Shown piece by piece: positions 22,521-34,291 of a DNA stretch of 64,000 nt; positions within the stretch are counted from its first letter, which is position 1; every line of letters begins with the position of its first letter. The DNA comes from Parelaphostrongylus tenuis. Taxonomy: Eukaryota > Nematoda > Chromadorea > Rhabditida > Metastrongylidae. The position numbers and the translations under genes are program-made. The notes under the pieces are model-generated. The model made no database searches. It had not been told where the DNA came from and saw only the letters and a list, made by a program, of their open reading frames with translations. The stretch lies in the NCBI GenBank assembly GCA_019055375.1, contig JAHQIW010004590.1:1-64000 (forward strand), read 5' to 3'.

Positions 22521-25042
22521 ATGTCAACATCGTCATCAATCCCCAAATGTGACATAAAACGCGGCTCCATGATATACGATTGGAAGGTATTTTTTCTTTT
22601 GGAAATTTTGTTTGATCATTCAATTATTATACGTGAATCTGATGGTGAACAACTACTATAGCTCAATGGATTGCATATATTGTTTAGATATAATTATAAT
22701 AAAAGCTCAACTATGCAATTTAGTTGTCTTATAGACATAAGACGACAAAGAGTAGTATGTTCGCCATGTGTAGCTCATAGTGTAGAGAGGAATTTACAGA
22801 TGATTTCGGACGATGTGTCCTCATAAAAGGATTCTTTCACAAAAGTTGTAGAGAAGTGGTGGGTAACTGACAATGCTACAATACTAGGCGTTCCCATTCG
22901 ACTGAGTTCCTTCAGCTGCACATGCACCCATTTCACTCTCTCATCCCCCTAACCATACAAATGATTACGGTTGTAAGAGAATGAAACGCTGTCACAGTAC
23001 CGCTATGTGCAATGAATGTCGACATTCGTAACTTGCCCGAAAGCTAACAACATACATCTCGTGTACATCGTTGACAGATAACCATCTCTACCCACTTCAA
23101 TTAAGTAACAAGCTTAAATTTCCAATCATTTTGGCATAGGTAATTCGAAAAATTGGTTCCGGCGGATTTGGTACTGTTTACGAGGTTGAAAAAGGCGGTA
23201 TACGAGGAGCACTGAAGGCGGAGATTGTCGACCAGACCGGCAAACGACGCGAAACGCTCACAAATGAGGTATGATAGATTTATTACTTGTTGTTGATGGT
23301 TTTCTATCGAAAATATTCCTGTAGCTATGTAGGTTATAATATGAGCTACAAACAAATGAAATAAAACTGTAGTGTTAAATAGTGAAGGCGCTACAATACC
23401 CATTGCAAGATGGGGAGCATTATCTTAGTTGATTGGAGCCAGTGTTCTTTGATCAGTTATATTCGGTAGTAAGCGACGTCGTTACCATCTCTGAGGAATT
23501 GGGAGATGTCAACACGTTGTGTGTTTAGATCAATTCTTATTCATATAAACACTATTTTCTAATGTAGAAAAAGGAGATCACGTTCTAAATTGCATACGAG
23601 CTTACCGAGTTCGTTGTCAATCACAAACTTCAGTAAATAATTGAAAGGCATTGATGATTTTTTTTATGAAATAACAGGTGAAGCAGCTTCGTGTGTTGCA
23701 ATGGTCGGATCATTTTTGTCGTTTATATCTGGCATGTCGTCTACATTATGGAAAAGAGACAGTCAGCATTATGATTATGAACTTGATGGAGCGATCTTTA
23801 TCACTGTAATATCTGTTCTATCATACGAGTCGATAAGTCTTTGCAATTGAAGACTGAAATGTTCAGAGATGTGAATTCCTGAGAGATGCTTCATACAAAT
23901 GACATTATCAGGCATTATGGAGTTATATGAATATGTATCTGAGCTATGCAATGACTTGAGATGGATTACATATGTATCACGTCACTGTCTTTATCCTCCC
24001 AAACTAGTCTAGTAACAATACCATTGCACAAGAGGGGGATGTTTGGTTTGGCAAGTCCCAAGCGTGGGCTCGAACCACTGAACAAAACTCATTGTGTATT
24101 GCAGGGCACCTCTGACCTCTATGCAACATGCGCCAATTAACGGCTTATCCATTTGTAAATTTCTTCCCATGTGCCTGTGTCAGTTTTATGTGATTCAAAA
24201 CATAAAAATTCCACATTAAATGCACATTTCACTGTCCAACCATGTTTTTCCACGGACCAGAAACCTATTAATGTTACAAAGGAGCTCTCACTTTTGTTGA
24301 CGTGACGCCAGTTCTGCTGTAACGTTCAATTGCAAGTTCTTGAATAATACATTAGTAACAATACGAAATAATTTTGATTGGGACATACTCATGGATTGAA
24401 AATAAGATAAAGAAGAACTTTTAGTTCATTTTTCAACTACATTCATTAAAAACGATAGTTTCACTATCATTGATAATGGAAGCAACTTGTAGTGTAGTAG
24501 TAAAAGGAATTAGTATGAACGGTCTACTAGGGTGTTTGGTTTTCGCGCTATAACTGCAGTGAGTTTGATAACTATCGTACAACTTGAATGAGATCTGAAG
24601 ACTTACAGCGTTAATCCTAATCATCTTTTTTCCTCTAATTAACGGTTTTGAGGCTTCGCCGTATGACACCGGAGCGCCGATTCACTCGCTCAACTGCTGT
24701 ACGATTATCAAGGCAGTGTTTAGAGGTACGAACCAAATACCATTCTAAGGGAACGGTTGGGGAAAAAAGTCAGTAGAATAACGTTAATGTTACGAAATTA
24801 TAGTAGGTAATCTGAAATTAAGGAAGGAGAAGAATTTTCTTGAGTGCAATTAGCTTTCATTTCATAGGAGTGGCTCTTTTTATAAATTTATTATATACAT
24901 TGTTATAAATAAAATTAATAAACAGGCAATTCACGATTTACATCGAACTGGTCTCCTACATCGTGATATAAAAGCTAATAATTTTGTCTGGTCGACGAAG
25001 CGGATAGTATGCCTTCTCGATTTAGGATTTTGTAGAAGATTC
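22521..25042 (+). CDS. CK1/TTBK-like protein kinase, partial or broken gene (exons 22521-22586, 23140-23268, 24653-24725, 24926-25042)
   Basis: Exon 1 starts MSTSSSIPKCDIKRGSMIYD and ends WK|gt. Exon 2 continues in phase 0 with VIRKIGSGGFGTVYEVEKGG (glycine-rich loop) and ALKAE (the beta-3 Lys). Exon 3 reads LRRMTPERRFTRSTAVRLSR then QCLE (start of the alpha-E region). Exon 4 continues AIHDLHRTGLLHRDIKANN (catalytic loop with Asp, Lys and Asn kept), then VWSTKRIVCLLDLGFCRRF, where the usual DFG is DLG. Donors are gtattt, gtatga, gtacga and gtaagt. This layout fits the worm-expanded casein kinase 1/tau-tubulin kinase superfamily of Ser/Thr kinases. The segment between exons 2 and 3 (alpha-C, beta-4, beta-5 and hinge) is not found in 23269-24652, and nothing of the C-lobe follows exon 4 before the repeat block at 25.36 kb. 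It is therefore a pseudogene, a gene missing exons, or one with distant exons. Exon 3's acceptor (ttttgag) is weak. Confidence 0.8.
24030..24135 (-). mobile_element. SINE A head fragment inside the kinase intron
   Basis: The minus strand reads ...agaggtcagaggtgccctgc... then agtggttcgagcccacgct, a box A-like and box B-like pair spaced as in the 393 copy. Only the tRNA-like head is clear. It lies in the interval between kinase exons 2 and 3, where a kinase exon would be expected. Confidence 0.5.
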
Positions 25043-26654
25043 GTAAGTTTCCTGTCATTGTCATGCAAAGTAACCACCATGTGAAGCAATTTTTGATTTC
25101 TATTATACATGACTCGTTAATCACACTTATACTCTGAGTTTCCCAACACTCTGAGTATATGAATCATATCTCCGTAGAAATCACTTCAACTCCTGCTTAA
25201 GAAGTTCCGCTTCCTCATGAATGCTGCAGATTACTGGCCAAGTCGAATCTTCCTGCATCCTCAAAAGTAAACGAGCTAAGAAACTCTTCCGTCATCACAA
25301 GAGTCTTGGGAGGGAGGAGGGGTAGAGCCAAGAGTGCGCTTCCTGATAACCTGCACCACCGAAAGAAAGAAAGAGATAATCGGCTCGAGATTGCTGTTAG
25401 GATGTCCACAAGAAATGTTCACTGTCTGTGATCACATACGATTCCTTGAATATAATTCGAAACCGAACTACATTCTTCTACAGCGTCAACTAAACCGGGT
25501 AAGACGATGGTAATGAAAAAAATGTACTGAGCTTCATACTGACGAATATCAGTTCCTGCGACACTGTCAATAAGCAGCCAGCGTTTCAGAATGAATAGCT
25601 TTCAACCTTGTCTAGCCGAAATATGACAACCGAATAAACTCTGCAGACACTCGCAGTGACATTGCGTACTTTTGCCTACCATAAACCTATCAATGTGAAA
25701 ACATAAATCAACTTACTGAGAGATGCCAAGAAAAAAATCAACTCAAACTTAGGTAAAAAATTATGGAACATATATGAAAATTTCTTTGGTTAATGTCACT
25801 TCTTTGAATAATCCTCCTTATCCTCGCCCTGTTTCATCATACCCCTGGAAAAAATTGACAGTAGCACGATGAATTTCGGTTCAGTTAGTTCCGCTATGTA
25901 GGGATATCATCCGGTGGAACTGACTTAACCGAAATGTATCGTGGAACTGACAAAGCGGTAATGCTGAAAGATGTTGTGTATTGCATTGTATAATTGCCAT
26001 AACAGACGTACTGTTTTAAGTGAGATCTAAAGAAGCGGCCCTCAAACAGAAGAGATATGGAACTGATTCGAATTTTCCCTTTATCGCCATGGATAGTGTG
26101 CCTTGCCATAGCTGTCCATTCATATTTATGGAGCCCATTGAGAGACTATTCAAGGATGTGATTCAATTGCTTCACGATAAACGCTTTTTATAGAAATTAA
26201 TCAGTTAATATCCAGATTTGTGCTCGCGTGAGTTGTTCGGAATATCAACCATACGACTGGGAGGATGGCGGCTATTATCATCATTACTACGTCAAGAAAT
26301 CGGACACTGAAAAGGAATTAAGCGATTGACCAAAAGAATGTAGGATGGAAGTTTCAATGTTTTCCTATTGATGTTGTATATATTGAATTTGCTTCCAGTG
26401 AAACACGTCTGAGGGATGCTGGTGTAAGTTGCGGTGAAGCCACCGGAACGTCGTCAACTAAGTATTTTCTACTTTAGCCGGTGTCCATCATGATAATTTA
26501 TTCCCGCATAAAGTCATTCGCTTTGTAAGACTTCTTCGACTAGCAGTGATAATTTGTCAACTTATCATGTATAGTAGGACGAATACAATGTACTGGTTAG
26601 AAATGTCCTGCAATGCGCAAATATTTATTGTTCAATGGTGCGTCTTTTCATGAT

Positions 26655-27130
26655 GAGTCTGACCATGAACATCGATCATTCGAACAACTAGTAAACCCCA
26701 TCGTCGTCAATCGACGTTGACGTTCAATACTACAGATCAGTGCTGGCCTTGACTATAATCAGTGCCCATGTATGGACATTAAGTCATGACTAAGTGGAAG
26801 TTGACGTGTTTCATATGAACTTCGAGCAGTTTCGATGAGAAATCAATCATTTTTTGAGCTCGTAAATGGTGGATTTTTCGTTATGACTGGATCCAAGGGG
26901 ACATTTATGGAAAGTTCTATTGGGATCTATATGTTACAACGAAACGTGTTGAATGAACGACTCTCTTAATTATCTATGACTATAGAGATAATCGATGATA
27001 TCTCACAGTTTTGGAGGCCTCACTCTCAACAGTGGCTATCGTGATATCCTAATGGATAGTGATATAACGAAAAGGATCGAATCGTAACAAATCGAAGACC
27101 ATCTCTGATCGATGTTGTTGTCATCTCAAA
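26655..27130 (+). mobile_element. Highly decayed RTE endonuclease fragment
   Basis: The order of phrases follows the element at 34292: tgaccatgaacatcgatcat corresponds to 35018, then the tyrosine-aspartate rich part near 26760-26830, then tatcgtgatatcctaatgga to 'taacaaatcgaagaccat', corresponding to 35380-35445. Identity is low and there are many frame breaks. It is the oldest-looking RTE piece in the window. Confidence 0.55.
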
Positions 27131-28074
27131 GCTCTGAGCACAAATCACACACCAAATACGTTTTTTCACTTTTGACGCGTTTGAGAGAAAGGTGCTAAGT
27201 TCCAATAGGAATTTCCAAGACGTTGACAAGCTGAAATCTACTGAAAATATCAGTTTTGATTTCGTTTTCTTTTTAAGCTAGATGCGAGGTTCTATAACAT
27301 TATTTATTTACACACCTGAGATTTCGGCAGTTTTACCTTCTTCAAAACATGGAAAAATCAGGGTATCCACAGTCCAGCCAGCCAAACACCTCCATTATTT
27401 GTTTAAAGAATCGCAAGGCCCAGATTTCAATTGTATCAAGCACGAAATCAACTTTAAACATACTTAACACCTTTATAAGTCCTTAACTAAGTTGCTTGAG
27501 TGGAGACCACTGAGCAGGAATCACACGTACTCGTAACCATGATCGCATGGGTTTTTGGGCGTAATATGAATATAGGCACATTTATTATATATATATAAGT
27601 AAATATATAATGTACATATACATAAGTATATATAAACATCTCGTACTCCTTGAAACTACATCATGCTGAGAGGTGTTTCTGGGCGCCGCATTGTAAAGCA
27701 CAACGAGGTACTAATCTTCCTAGCCGGATGGTTTTTGCTTAGAAGGCGTCCGACGTTCCATCTATAGAGCCTAGCAACAAATAAATCATAAAAGAAGCCG
27801 TCGCCTTTTTGATGGCTTCTAGTCGTGAAATAATACTCTCCTTCTATTCTGCAGAGGCCAGCGACTGCCTGCTTTGGTGACGACCGCAGTTTGATTCTTG
27901 TAAGGCTGAGCTCGACATTCTTTGAAAATAAAACAGCTATATCAGCTAGCATATTTCTGCCTGAGCACTCCACACAATAGATGCTCCCGTCTACTATGTC
28001 AGATGGTGAGACGACTGCTGATAGGAAACTGAATTTTGAGTTCAATGAAGCGTCACTGTGACTCAAAATGATTA

Positions 28075-28310
28075 AGACACGCCACTTAGAGTCTCCCGCA
28101 TACTTCGCAAAACGGTTTTCGTTTGATGAATTCGGAACAAGTTGATGTTTCACGCAGAGGCGAGTTGAAAATGATCCAGAAAAATATTTTCCACTAGTCA
28201 GGAAATCCCTTCGATTATAAAAAAGTATCATCTCAACTAGACAAACGATAACTTTCCACCTTCGCTGTGTGAAACAATAAATCGTTCCGACTTTTATCAT
28301 GATTCCGGTA
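28075..28310. mobile_element. Fragment of the 46.4-kb palindromic MITE
   Basis: cgcatacttcgcaaaacggt, then cgtttgatgaattcgga, gtgaaacaataaatcgttcc and neighbouring sequence match 46465-46655 closely. The outer terminal arms are missing. It interrupts the non-LTR remnant of the duplicated block. Confidence 0.7.
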
Positions 28311-28439
28311 AGGCTGAGCTCGACACTCTTTGGAAGGAAAGCAGATAAATCAGCATGTTTCTGCCTCAGCATCCTGGACCGTCTGTAATGCCATATTATG
28401 AGACCACCGCTAGGAGGAAATTAAATCTCGAGTTCAATA

Positions 28440-29210
28440 GGACGACACTGGAAGTGGACAAAGCGATCGCGCTTTAGACACTCCAAAGAGACCGGCTCTT
28501 GTTTTCATCTTCAGCACTTTAAGAGTCTCCTCAAACTGCGATCTTTATGCATATCTCAAGGCTGCTAGACACATCAATTTCTATGTTATTGCTCTGCATC
28601 AGACCAAAATTAGGAAAACCGAAATAAGACATTTGGGCGGCATGACTCCTGCTATTGGTGTAGCAAAGTGTCTATAGCGAAATTTGGAGTTGGAGCTTCA
28701 TCATCTACTCATCCTAGCTGATCACCTATTTTGAATTCCTCGGCTCACCTGAACATTCTTCACATCCCACTACTTCGTTGAAAGAAGACACTACCATCAA
28801 ATCAAGCTCATCAGACTGTGCAATAAATGGAGAGGTAACAGTTTTGTTGTACAAAGAGTTTAAGGATGTCATCCGCTGCAGATAGACCTTCTGTTGTTTC
28901 GTTGCTGAAGACTTCAATGTCAAATAAGAAAGGACCAACAAAAATGCTCATCAGATGATGAACATCAAGTTTTGCAAAAGAAAAACTAAATTCTCAGCAC
29001 TTTTCTGAAGGTCGTATGCCTGCCTTTGAGCAACTGTTCTGGTGTCAAGTCTCATGACCGACTATCAATTTACTTCAACAATGATTGAATAAACTGAATT
29101 TTTTCGAATTCAAAAAATGCGCGACCTTCCAATACCGGGAAAGAGTGGACGCACAAGCCTATTTTCCAGTTTACAGACCACTGTTATCTATGTACTACTC
29201 TTATTCATTT
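28440..29210 (+). pseudogene. Second copy of the other non-LTR family, decayed
   Basis: This is the paralogue of 12890-13500. ctatgttattgctctgcatc agrees with the YVIALHETK coding block but has stops and shifts. No reverse transcriptase part is present. Confidence 0.5.
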
Positions 29211-29214
29211 AATT

Positions 29215-30105
29215 TTAGAATATGCTTGAATTTTGAGTGACTGTTATGTGAGAAACAATTTATTTGCTAATAGTGCAGTCCTACTTGCAAATCTTTTGAA
29301 CTCAAGTGTTCCGTATAGGGAAAAAAATTTTCCCCGGCCACGTTTTAATTGCCTTTGTATTGCAAACTCTGCGTGTAGGATCAAACTCAAAAAATTTCTA
29401 TCATTGGTATTGCGTAATCATTGAAATTCATGCAACCAAAGTACATGGAGTGCTCTTCAGGCCGCATGTTTCTTTCTGTTCGTGATGAAAATCTATGTTC
29501 TCCATCAGTGCTTACTATTTGATAATTTCTAAGTCTGCAATAACGTCTTCTTACTAATTTTTGTTGAGGACACGTAATCGATAGCCTGTCTTTTTGTTAC
29601 TGTATACTGTCTAGCTGCTACAGTGTGTGTTTTAAGATGACAGCGAACATGAAGGTCCATACATAAGTAAGTCGGTTGAGAACCGCAAAAATTGTCCTAT
29701 GCTTCATTAACTATTAGAATAGTCGCTACAATGTCAGGTAAACAATGTAACAGGTAAAAAATCCGATCGCTACAATGTCAAATAATTACATCATCTAGCT
29801 TGCGATGACTTAATGCTCGGCGTCTATCCTTTCATAGAGGATTATAGCCTCAAAGGTTGGCTGAACCAGAACGTGCTAGTGAGGAGTTCCTATAGAAGAA
29901 AACAGACACCTGCATAGCACTTAGGTCATAGTGGCTCAAAACATGTTATAACCTTATCAGTCTATTGAAAGAGTGAACAACTTGGTTGATGACCTGGTGT
30001 GCTGATAACAATCAACATTGTGGAAAGTTATTGAAGTTTTGATTTTTATTATATTTTTTGCGACATCTTGTTCCGAACAAAAGACAGATCTAATAATCAA
30101 ATTAT
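29215..30105. other. No gene recognised
   Basis: AT-rich sequence with only short open frames and no match to other parts of the window that I could see. Confidence 0.5.
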
Positions 30106-30109
30106 TCTG

Positions 30110-30320
30110 CATCGACTCAGCATGAGAGACAGTGGTGGAGGTGATCAGCGTCGCACACAAGGTCGATGGTTCGATCTCGTGCTCATTGCCCAACAAGCTT
30201 TTACATCAATCCAGTGTCACCAAATCAGTGCTTATCTTATTTAACAGGATAGCAACACTGACGTGCTAGATGATAGACCATTATGAGTCATTGTGAAGGC
30301 TAGATATCCATATTAAAATA
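30110..30320 (+). mobile_element. SINE A copy, diverged
   Basis: agacagtggtggaggtgatc (box A region), ggttcgatctcgtgctcat (box B region), and further on gagtcattgtgaaggctaga follow the 393 copy in order. The 3' part is truncated. Confidence 0.6.
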
Positions 30321-31309
30321 TATGTAGGTAATATAAAGTTTCATTACCCATGATACAGAAGAACAAAGTCTCTTCGACTTTTGAAATCGCAACTTCTAAA
30401 GTGTGACATTGATCGAAAAATTCTTAAGATTAATCAGTAAATTGGCGCAGCACTGCAATCTGCATTATCATTCTTATCAAAGAAGCATTATTTTGCAACT
30501 GCCTTTGCCACGTCCATATCAAAAATAGCCTTACTGGAGTCTATCCGTTCTAATTCTGCCTTCTACTGGTGACAGAATCCCTTGCGGTCACGAAAAAAAC
30601 CTGTATTGTGGCTAAACCATAGCGATGGGAAGATTACGTGCTCCTGTCGTAAGGTCGATCGCGATGAGTGCAGTGCAGGCGATGGCTCAAAGCCGCCTGC
30701 CTATCAATAGTGGTCCTCGAGAGGTTAACCTTGAGCGCCGCTTCACTAGCAGTGGCATTTTCCTTTAAGCGTCATTCGTGCTCAAATAGCAAGCGAAATT
30801 CTTGCCAAAGCAGCTCCATCTCAAAGCAAGTCTGAAAAGTTGTATGGCAACATGTTTGCAAGAAAATATGCACTTGAGCGGTACCAAAGTTATGCAAATT
30901 CGTTGCAAAAATCACATGAAAAATCAAAATGGTATTAACATTTACAGAACCATTTACCTCTTACATATGGGAGAAAACTTTACTTCTAGAATCGCCTCTG
31001 CTTCATTAGATTGGCAGTGGAGGCGCTTACAATGATTTTTGAGTTGAGAATACGTTTTTTTCTCAGTTTCCTCTATTTCTCAGTATTGAAGATAGACCAA
31101 CTTGAGCGGGGAGTAAGCCAAGGAAAACTTGCAGTATACTTCCGATTGAGACAAGCAATCAAGTTCTAATCAAGCTCAAGAACATTATGTGAGCTCTCCA
31201 AGTTTACACTATTTCTAATTCGTTCACACCATGTGTACAATGATCCATTTCATCGACTTTTTTGAAACGTCGCAATAAAATTGAAAATAATTTCAAAAAA
31301 TTGTCTAAG

Positions 31310-31505
31310 GCCTAAGCGAGGTTAGTAATCCAGGGCCATACACGCAGTGTTTCGGAGGTCTCGCTGTTTTCGTCAGTGACCCGCGCCTCACATTAAGCCC
31401 TGAATTGTAGCTAGGAGGGAGGCGTATGTGGTGACGGCACTGTGTAGATGACACTGTCCTCCGAAAGACGCTTCTATGGCCCTGGCGTACCAACCTCGCT
31501 TAAGC
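31310..31505. mobile_element. Foldback (hairpin) element, diverged copy
   Basis: The arm aagcgaggttagtaatccag (31314 on) pairs with the arm ending caacctcgctta (31475-31502); cagggccata pairs with tatggccctg. The inner part (cggaggtctcgctg, and the ccgaaag region) is homologous to the better-preserved hairpin at 33572-33737. It has no coding capacity. Confidence 0.75.
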
Positions 31506-31559
31506 TTTGAACATTCTTTTGAAATTATTTTGCATGTATACGTTGTCAGCAGAATACCA

Positions 31560-31655
31560 GAAATAGAAGCCTCAGTAAGTTTCTGAGCGGGGGACTGAAC
31601 AGTCGACTCTGTGTGTTGCGTGGCACCTCTTAATCACTGTGCGACACCTGCTCTC
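31560..31655 (-). mobile_element. SINE A head fragment
   Basis: The minus strand reads gtgtcgcacagtgattaaga, ggtgccacgcaacacacag and gactgttcagtccccc, the tRNA-like head of family A with a degraded box B. Confidence 0.5.
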
Positions 31656-32568
31656 ATTCGTTATAAGAGAAGTGTAAATTGAAAGCGATGTGAATGGTAC
31701 AGATTGAACTGAAGATTGATATCAATAAGTAGATAATGGCTCTGAAAACTGGAAATTGAACTTGACTAGTAGAATTCAAGAGGTACATGTCAAATTGGTG
31801 CGTTAGAAGCAGAGATTTATCTCCTGAATCTAGCAACGTTTCAGAGAAGCACATCGTCAAATTCGTTCCGCCTTTATCCAATCATCCACCACCCGGCTAC
31901 GGTTCGAGTGATCTCGCGGCGAACCGGCAACGGAATACTTCTACAAGGGCTATCTAAAGTTTTATTTCTTTTTCCTAGTCAGACGAATAAGACGAAGAAG
32001 AGTGGTGAATGTTTCGATATTTAAGGAAATGCGGCTCAATACGTGATCCTATCGTGATTTTGAAGGATCGTACAGCCGCAATTCCACTAAGAATTTTGCT
32101 GGAATGGCGAGTTTTGAAAAATCATTTCAATCTCTCTAATATTCAAACTTTATATTAACTCCTTCTATGCTACAGGTAAATACACTGGCGCATTTTTGAG
32201 TCCACGATACCTGCCGTGTGATCTTGCACCTAGATTGTCCAAGTGATTGCTCCACAAGATGCTCTCTCTAGTTCAAATATTCATATTTTCCAGCCAAATT
32301 TTTGAGTCTTATAACTTAGCCTTGTTAACTTGTTATTTCTTATTGAGTAAATGTCATTTAACAGATGATGCGTTTTGTAATTCTAGGAAGGTGCATTGAT
32401 AAATAAAAAGTTTTTGCCTATCTGAATACATTAGAAGTGTCTCATCCCTCCCGGATATGAACCAACTTCCTAGGATATGCTCATTCTCTTCAGTCTAGAT
32501 GAGAACTCTTTTATATGGCTATCTCAGAGATCAGGAAGAATTGACTCGACTGGCTTTCAAGAAAATTT

Positions 32569-32790
32569 GTGGCGGTTGCGAGAAAATTTGCAAATGGCAC
32601 CCGCATTAACGCGCAAAGCAGCTTGAAGACTCTCGCAAATGCTTATAATGAGGAAACGAATCGAATGTATAAAGTGCTGGGAACTGCACAGAGTGAAGAT
32701 TGTGATGAGGTTCATGTGTCGAGAGAATTACTCAACCAAGGCTTGAGTGGCACCTTGAGAAAAGAGCATATGAGCAGGGTTCACCACTGA
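32569..32790 (+). other. Open stretch of about 70 codons, unidentified
   Basis: It reads RKFANGTRINAQSSLKTLAN, later GTAQSEDCDEVHVSRELLN, and ends at a stop at 32788. It is charged and protein-like, but there is no clear acceptor or start context, no copy elsewhere in the window and no motif I recognise. Confidence 0.2.
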
Positions 32791-33571
32791 ATGGGCACCA
32801 ATGCATTTCCTCTGGAAATGAACAAGCTCCCGTTACAAAGCTCTCGGATTGAGCATCGTTGAGTGGTTACGAAATTAATCAGTGCTAACTATCATGAGGT
32901 GCCAGTAGTGGATATCGATCGTGACCGGCTGAGAGTGATCCAAGGCATGCATTGATCGATAATATTTGCAATTACTAAGAGGCAACCGCGCCTCTGCGTT
33001 AAACGATGTGTTGTGAGCAAGGTATCTCATAGTACAGTGAAGGTTATATGATGACGACATGAAAGAGGAAGGTTATTCTTCTCCAACTACAGCTACCTTA
33101 TCACCAAAGATATCAAACAAATGAATTTTTTATTGATAAAGTGTTGATTATGTTAGGAAAGCTTCATTTTACGTTGAGAAAAAGTAGTAGAAAACGTTCT
33201 CATAGATAACCAGTTGAGAGTGCCGGTATGCATCGACCCAAATCGACTACAGTCAATCACTATAGTAGTCAACCCTTTCGCGACATTGCACGTTGACCTC
33301 CACATGGAGGCACTTCACCACCGTATAAATTGATTCTGATGCGTATGCCTTTTAGTAGTTTATTTCGCCGCACATCACTTTTCCCATCATTTCGCACTCC
33401 ATCTACGTACGGCTCCCAGAGCAATGTGATGGGAATTGAGTGAAAAATGTTTGAGTCTGCGGGATATGAGACAGAAAGCTGTTGGTAGATAGAAATTGAA
33501 TCATAGCATCGACTGTTCTAATACCGCGTAATCAACATTCAGTATAATCTTTGAAAAAGTTTGAAGCATTG

Positions 33572-33737
33572 GCGAGGTTGGTACGCCAGAGCCATACATG
33601 CGTGTCGGAGGTCTCGCCCCTCTCGTCAATGGAACACGCCCTATGCTACAATGCAGGGCTTAATCTAGGGTGTGGGCCATTGACGAGAGAGGCGAGATTT
33701 CCGACTCGCATATATGGCTCTGGCGTACCAAACTCGC
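33572..33737. mobile_element. Foldback (hairpin) element, well preserved
   Basis: Two arms of about 65 bases are nearly perfect reverse complements. gcgaggttggtacgccagag pairs with ctctggcgtaccaaactcgc, and ggtctcgcccctctcgtcaa pairs with ttgacgagagaggcgagatt, leaving a loop of roughly 40 bases. Transcribed, it would form a long hairpin. It is closely related to 31310-31505. The family looks like a MITE/foldback without coding. Confidence 0.85.
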
Positions 33738-34278
33738 TAGGGCTTGAAACAATTACAAAAAAATCTGTTTTTGAAAATCTGGTGACAAGAAAATTTGTAT
33801 TGTTGTCGAATACCGCATGAGTTCTTATTGTTACTGTAAATTTTAGTCGTCGTTAAAATGTGGGGGTACGAAGATAATGAGAGAGACACGGTATATGTTG
33901 CAAAACAATGCCAAAGTAAACAAGATTGCACTTATTCGCTAAACTGTAGTGTCGCTTATTAAGTAGTGTCATTCACGATCACAAGCGATAGAACAGTTTT
34001 AACAGTAATCCCATAACCCATTCACAACCTCCACAATCGCTTCGTTAACGAGACATTATAGCTTATAGTAAAAAAAAAGGCAACAGGCTCTCAGTCGCTT
34101 GGGTTCCCGTTGATTTTCCACGCAGCTGGCTGTGAGACGACGTGGCAGCGCGACTAGCGCAGGCACTCAGATTGACAGTGTGGTAAATTTTCGGAAGAAT
34201 TTAGGTTTTTGTCTTTACTGAAGAAACTTCAAACGTCAGTAGAAGATAAAAAATGATGAAAGAGTTTTTACTAAGGCT

Positions 34279-34291
34279 ATATTGGGTTGAA
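34279..34291 (+). repeat. Target site duplication, left
   Basis: atattgggttgaa is identical to 37644-37656, on either side of the RTE element, as expected from target-primed insertion. Confidence 0.85.

Larger units (their letters stand above)
25363..29210. repeat. Second duplicated block, right copy
   Basis: This is the partner of 10758-13500, in the same order and orientation. Relative to the left copy it contains an RTE fragment (about 26640-27280) and, at 28075-28310, a MITE fragment flanked by a repeated 'gtaaggctgagctcgacan' segment (27903 and 28311). The small frame open at 11551 has stops here. Confidence 0.75.

Noticed and set aside
23641..23850. Open frame as the missing kinase exon
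   Set aside because: It shows no alpha-C, beta-4 or hinge features of CK1-type kinases and has no acceptor/donor in the right phase.
27656..28372. 238-codon minus-strand open frame as a gene
   Set aside because: It spans the duplicated block and the inserted MITE fragment. No motif is recognisable and the partner block does not keep it open.
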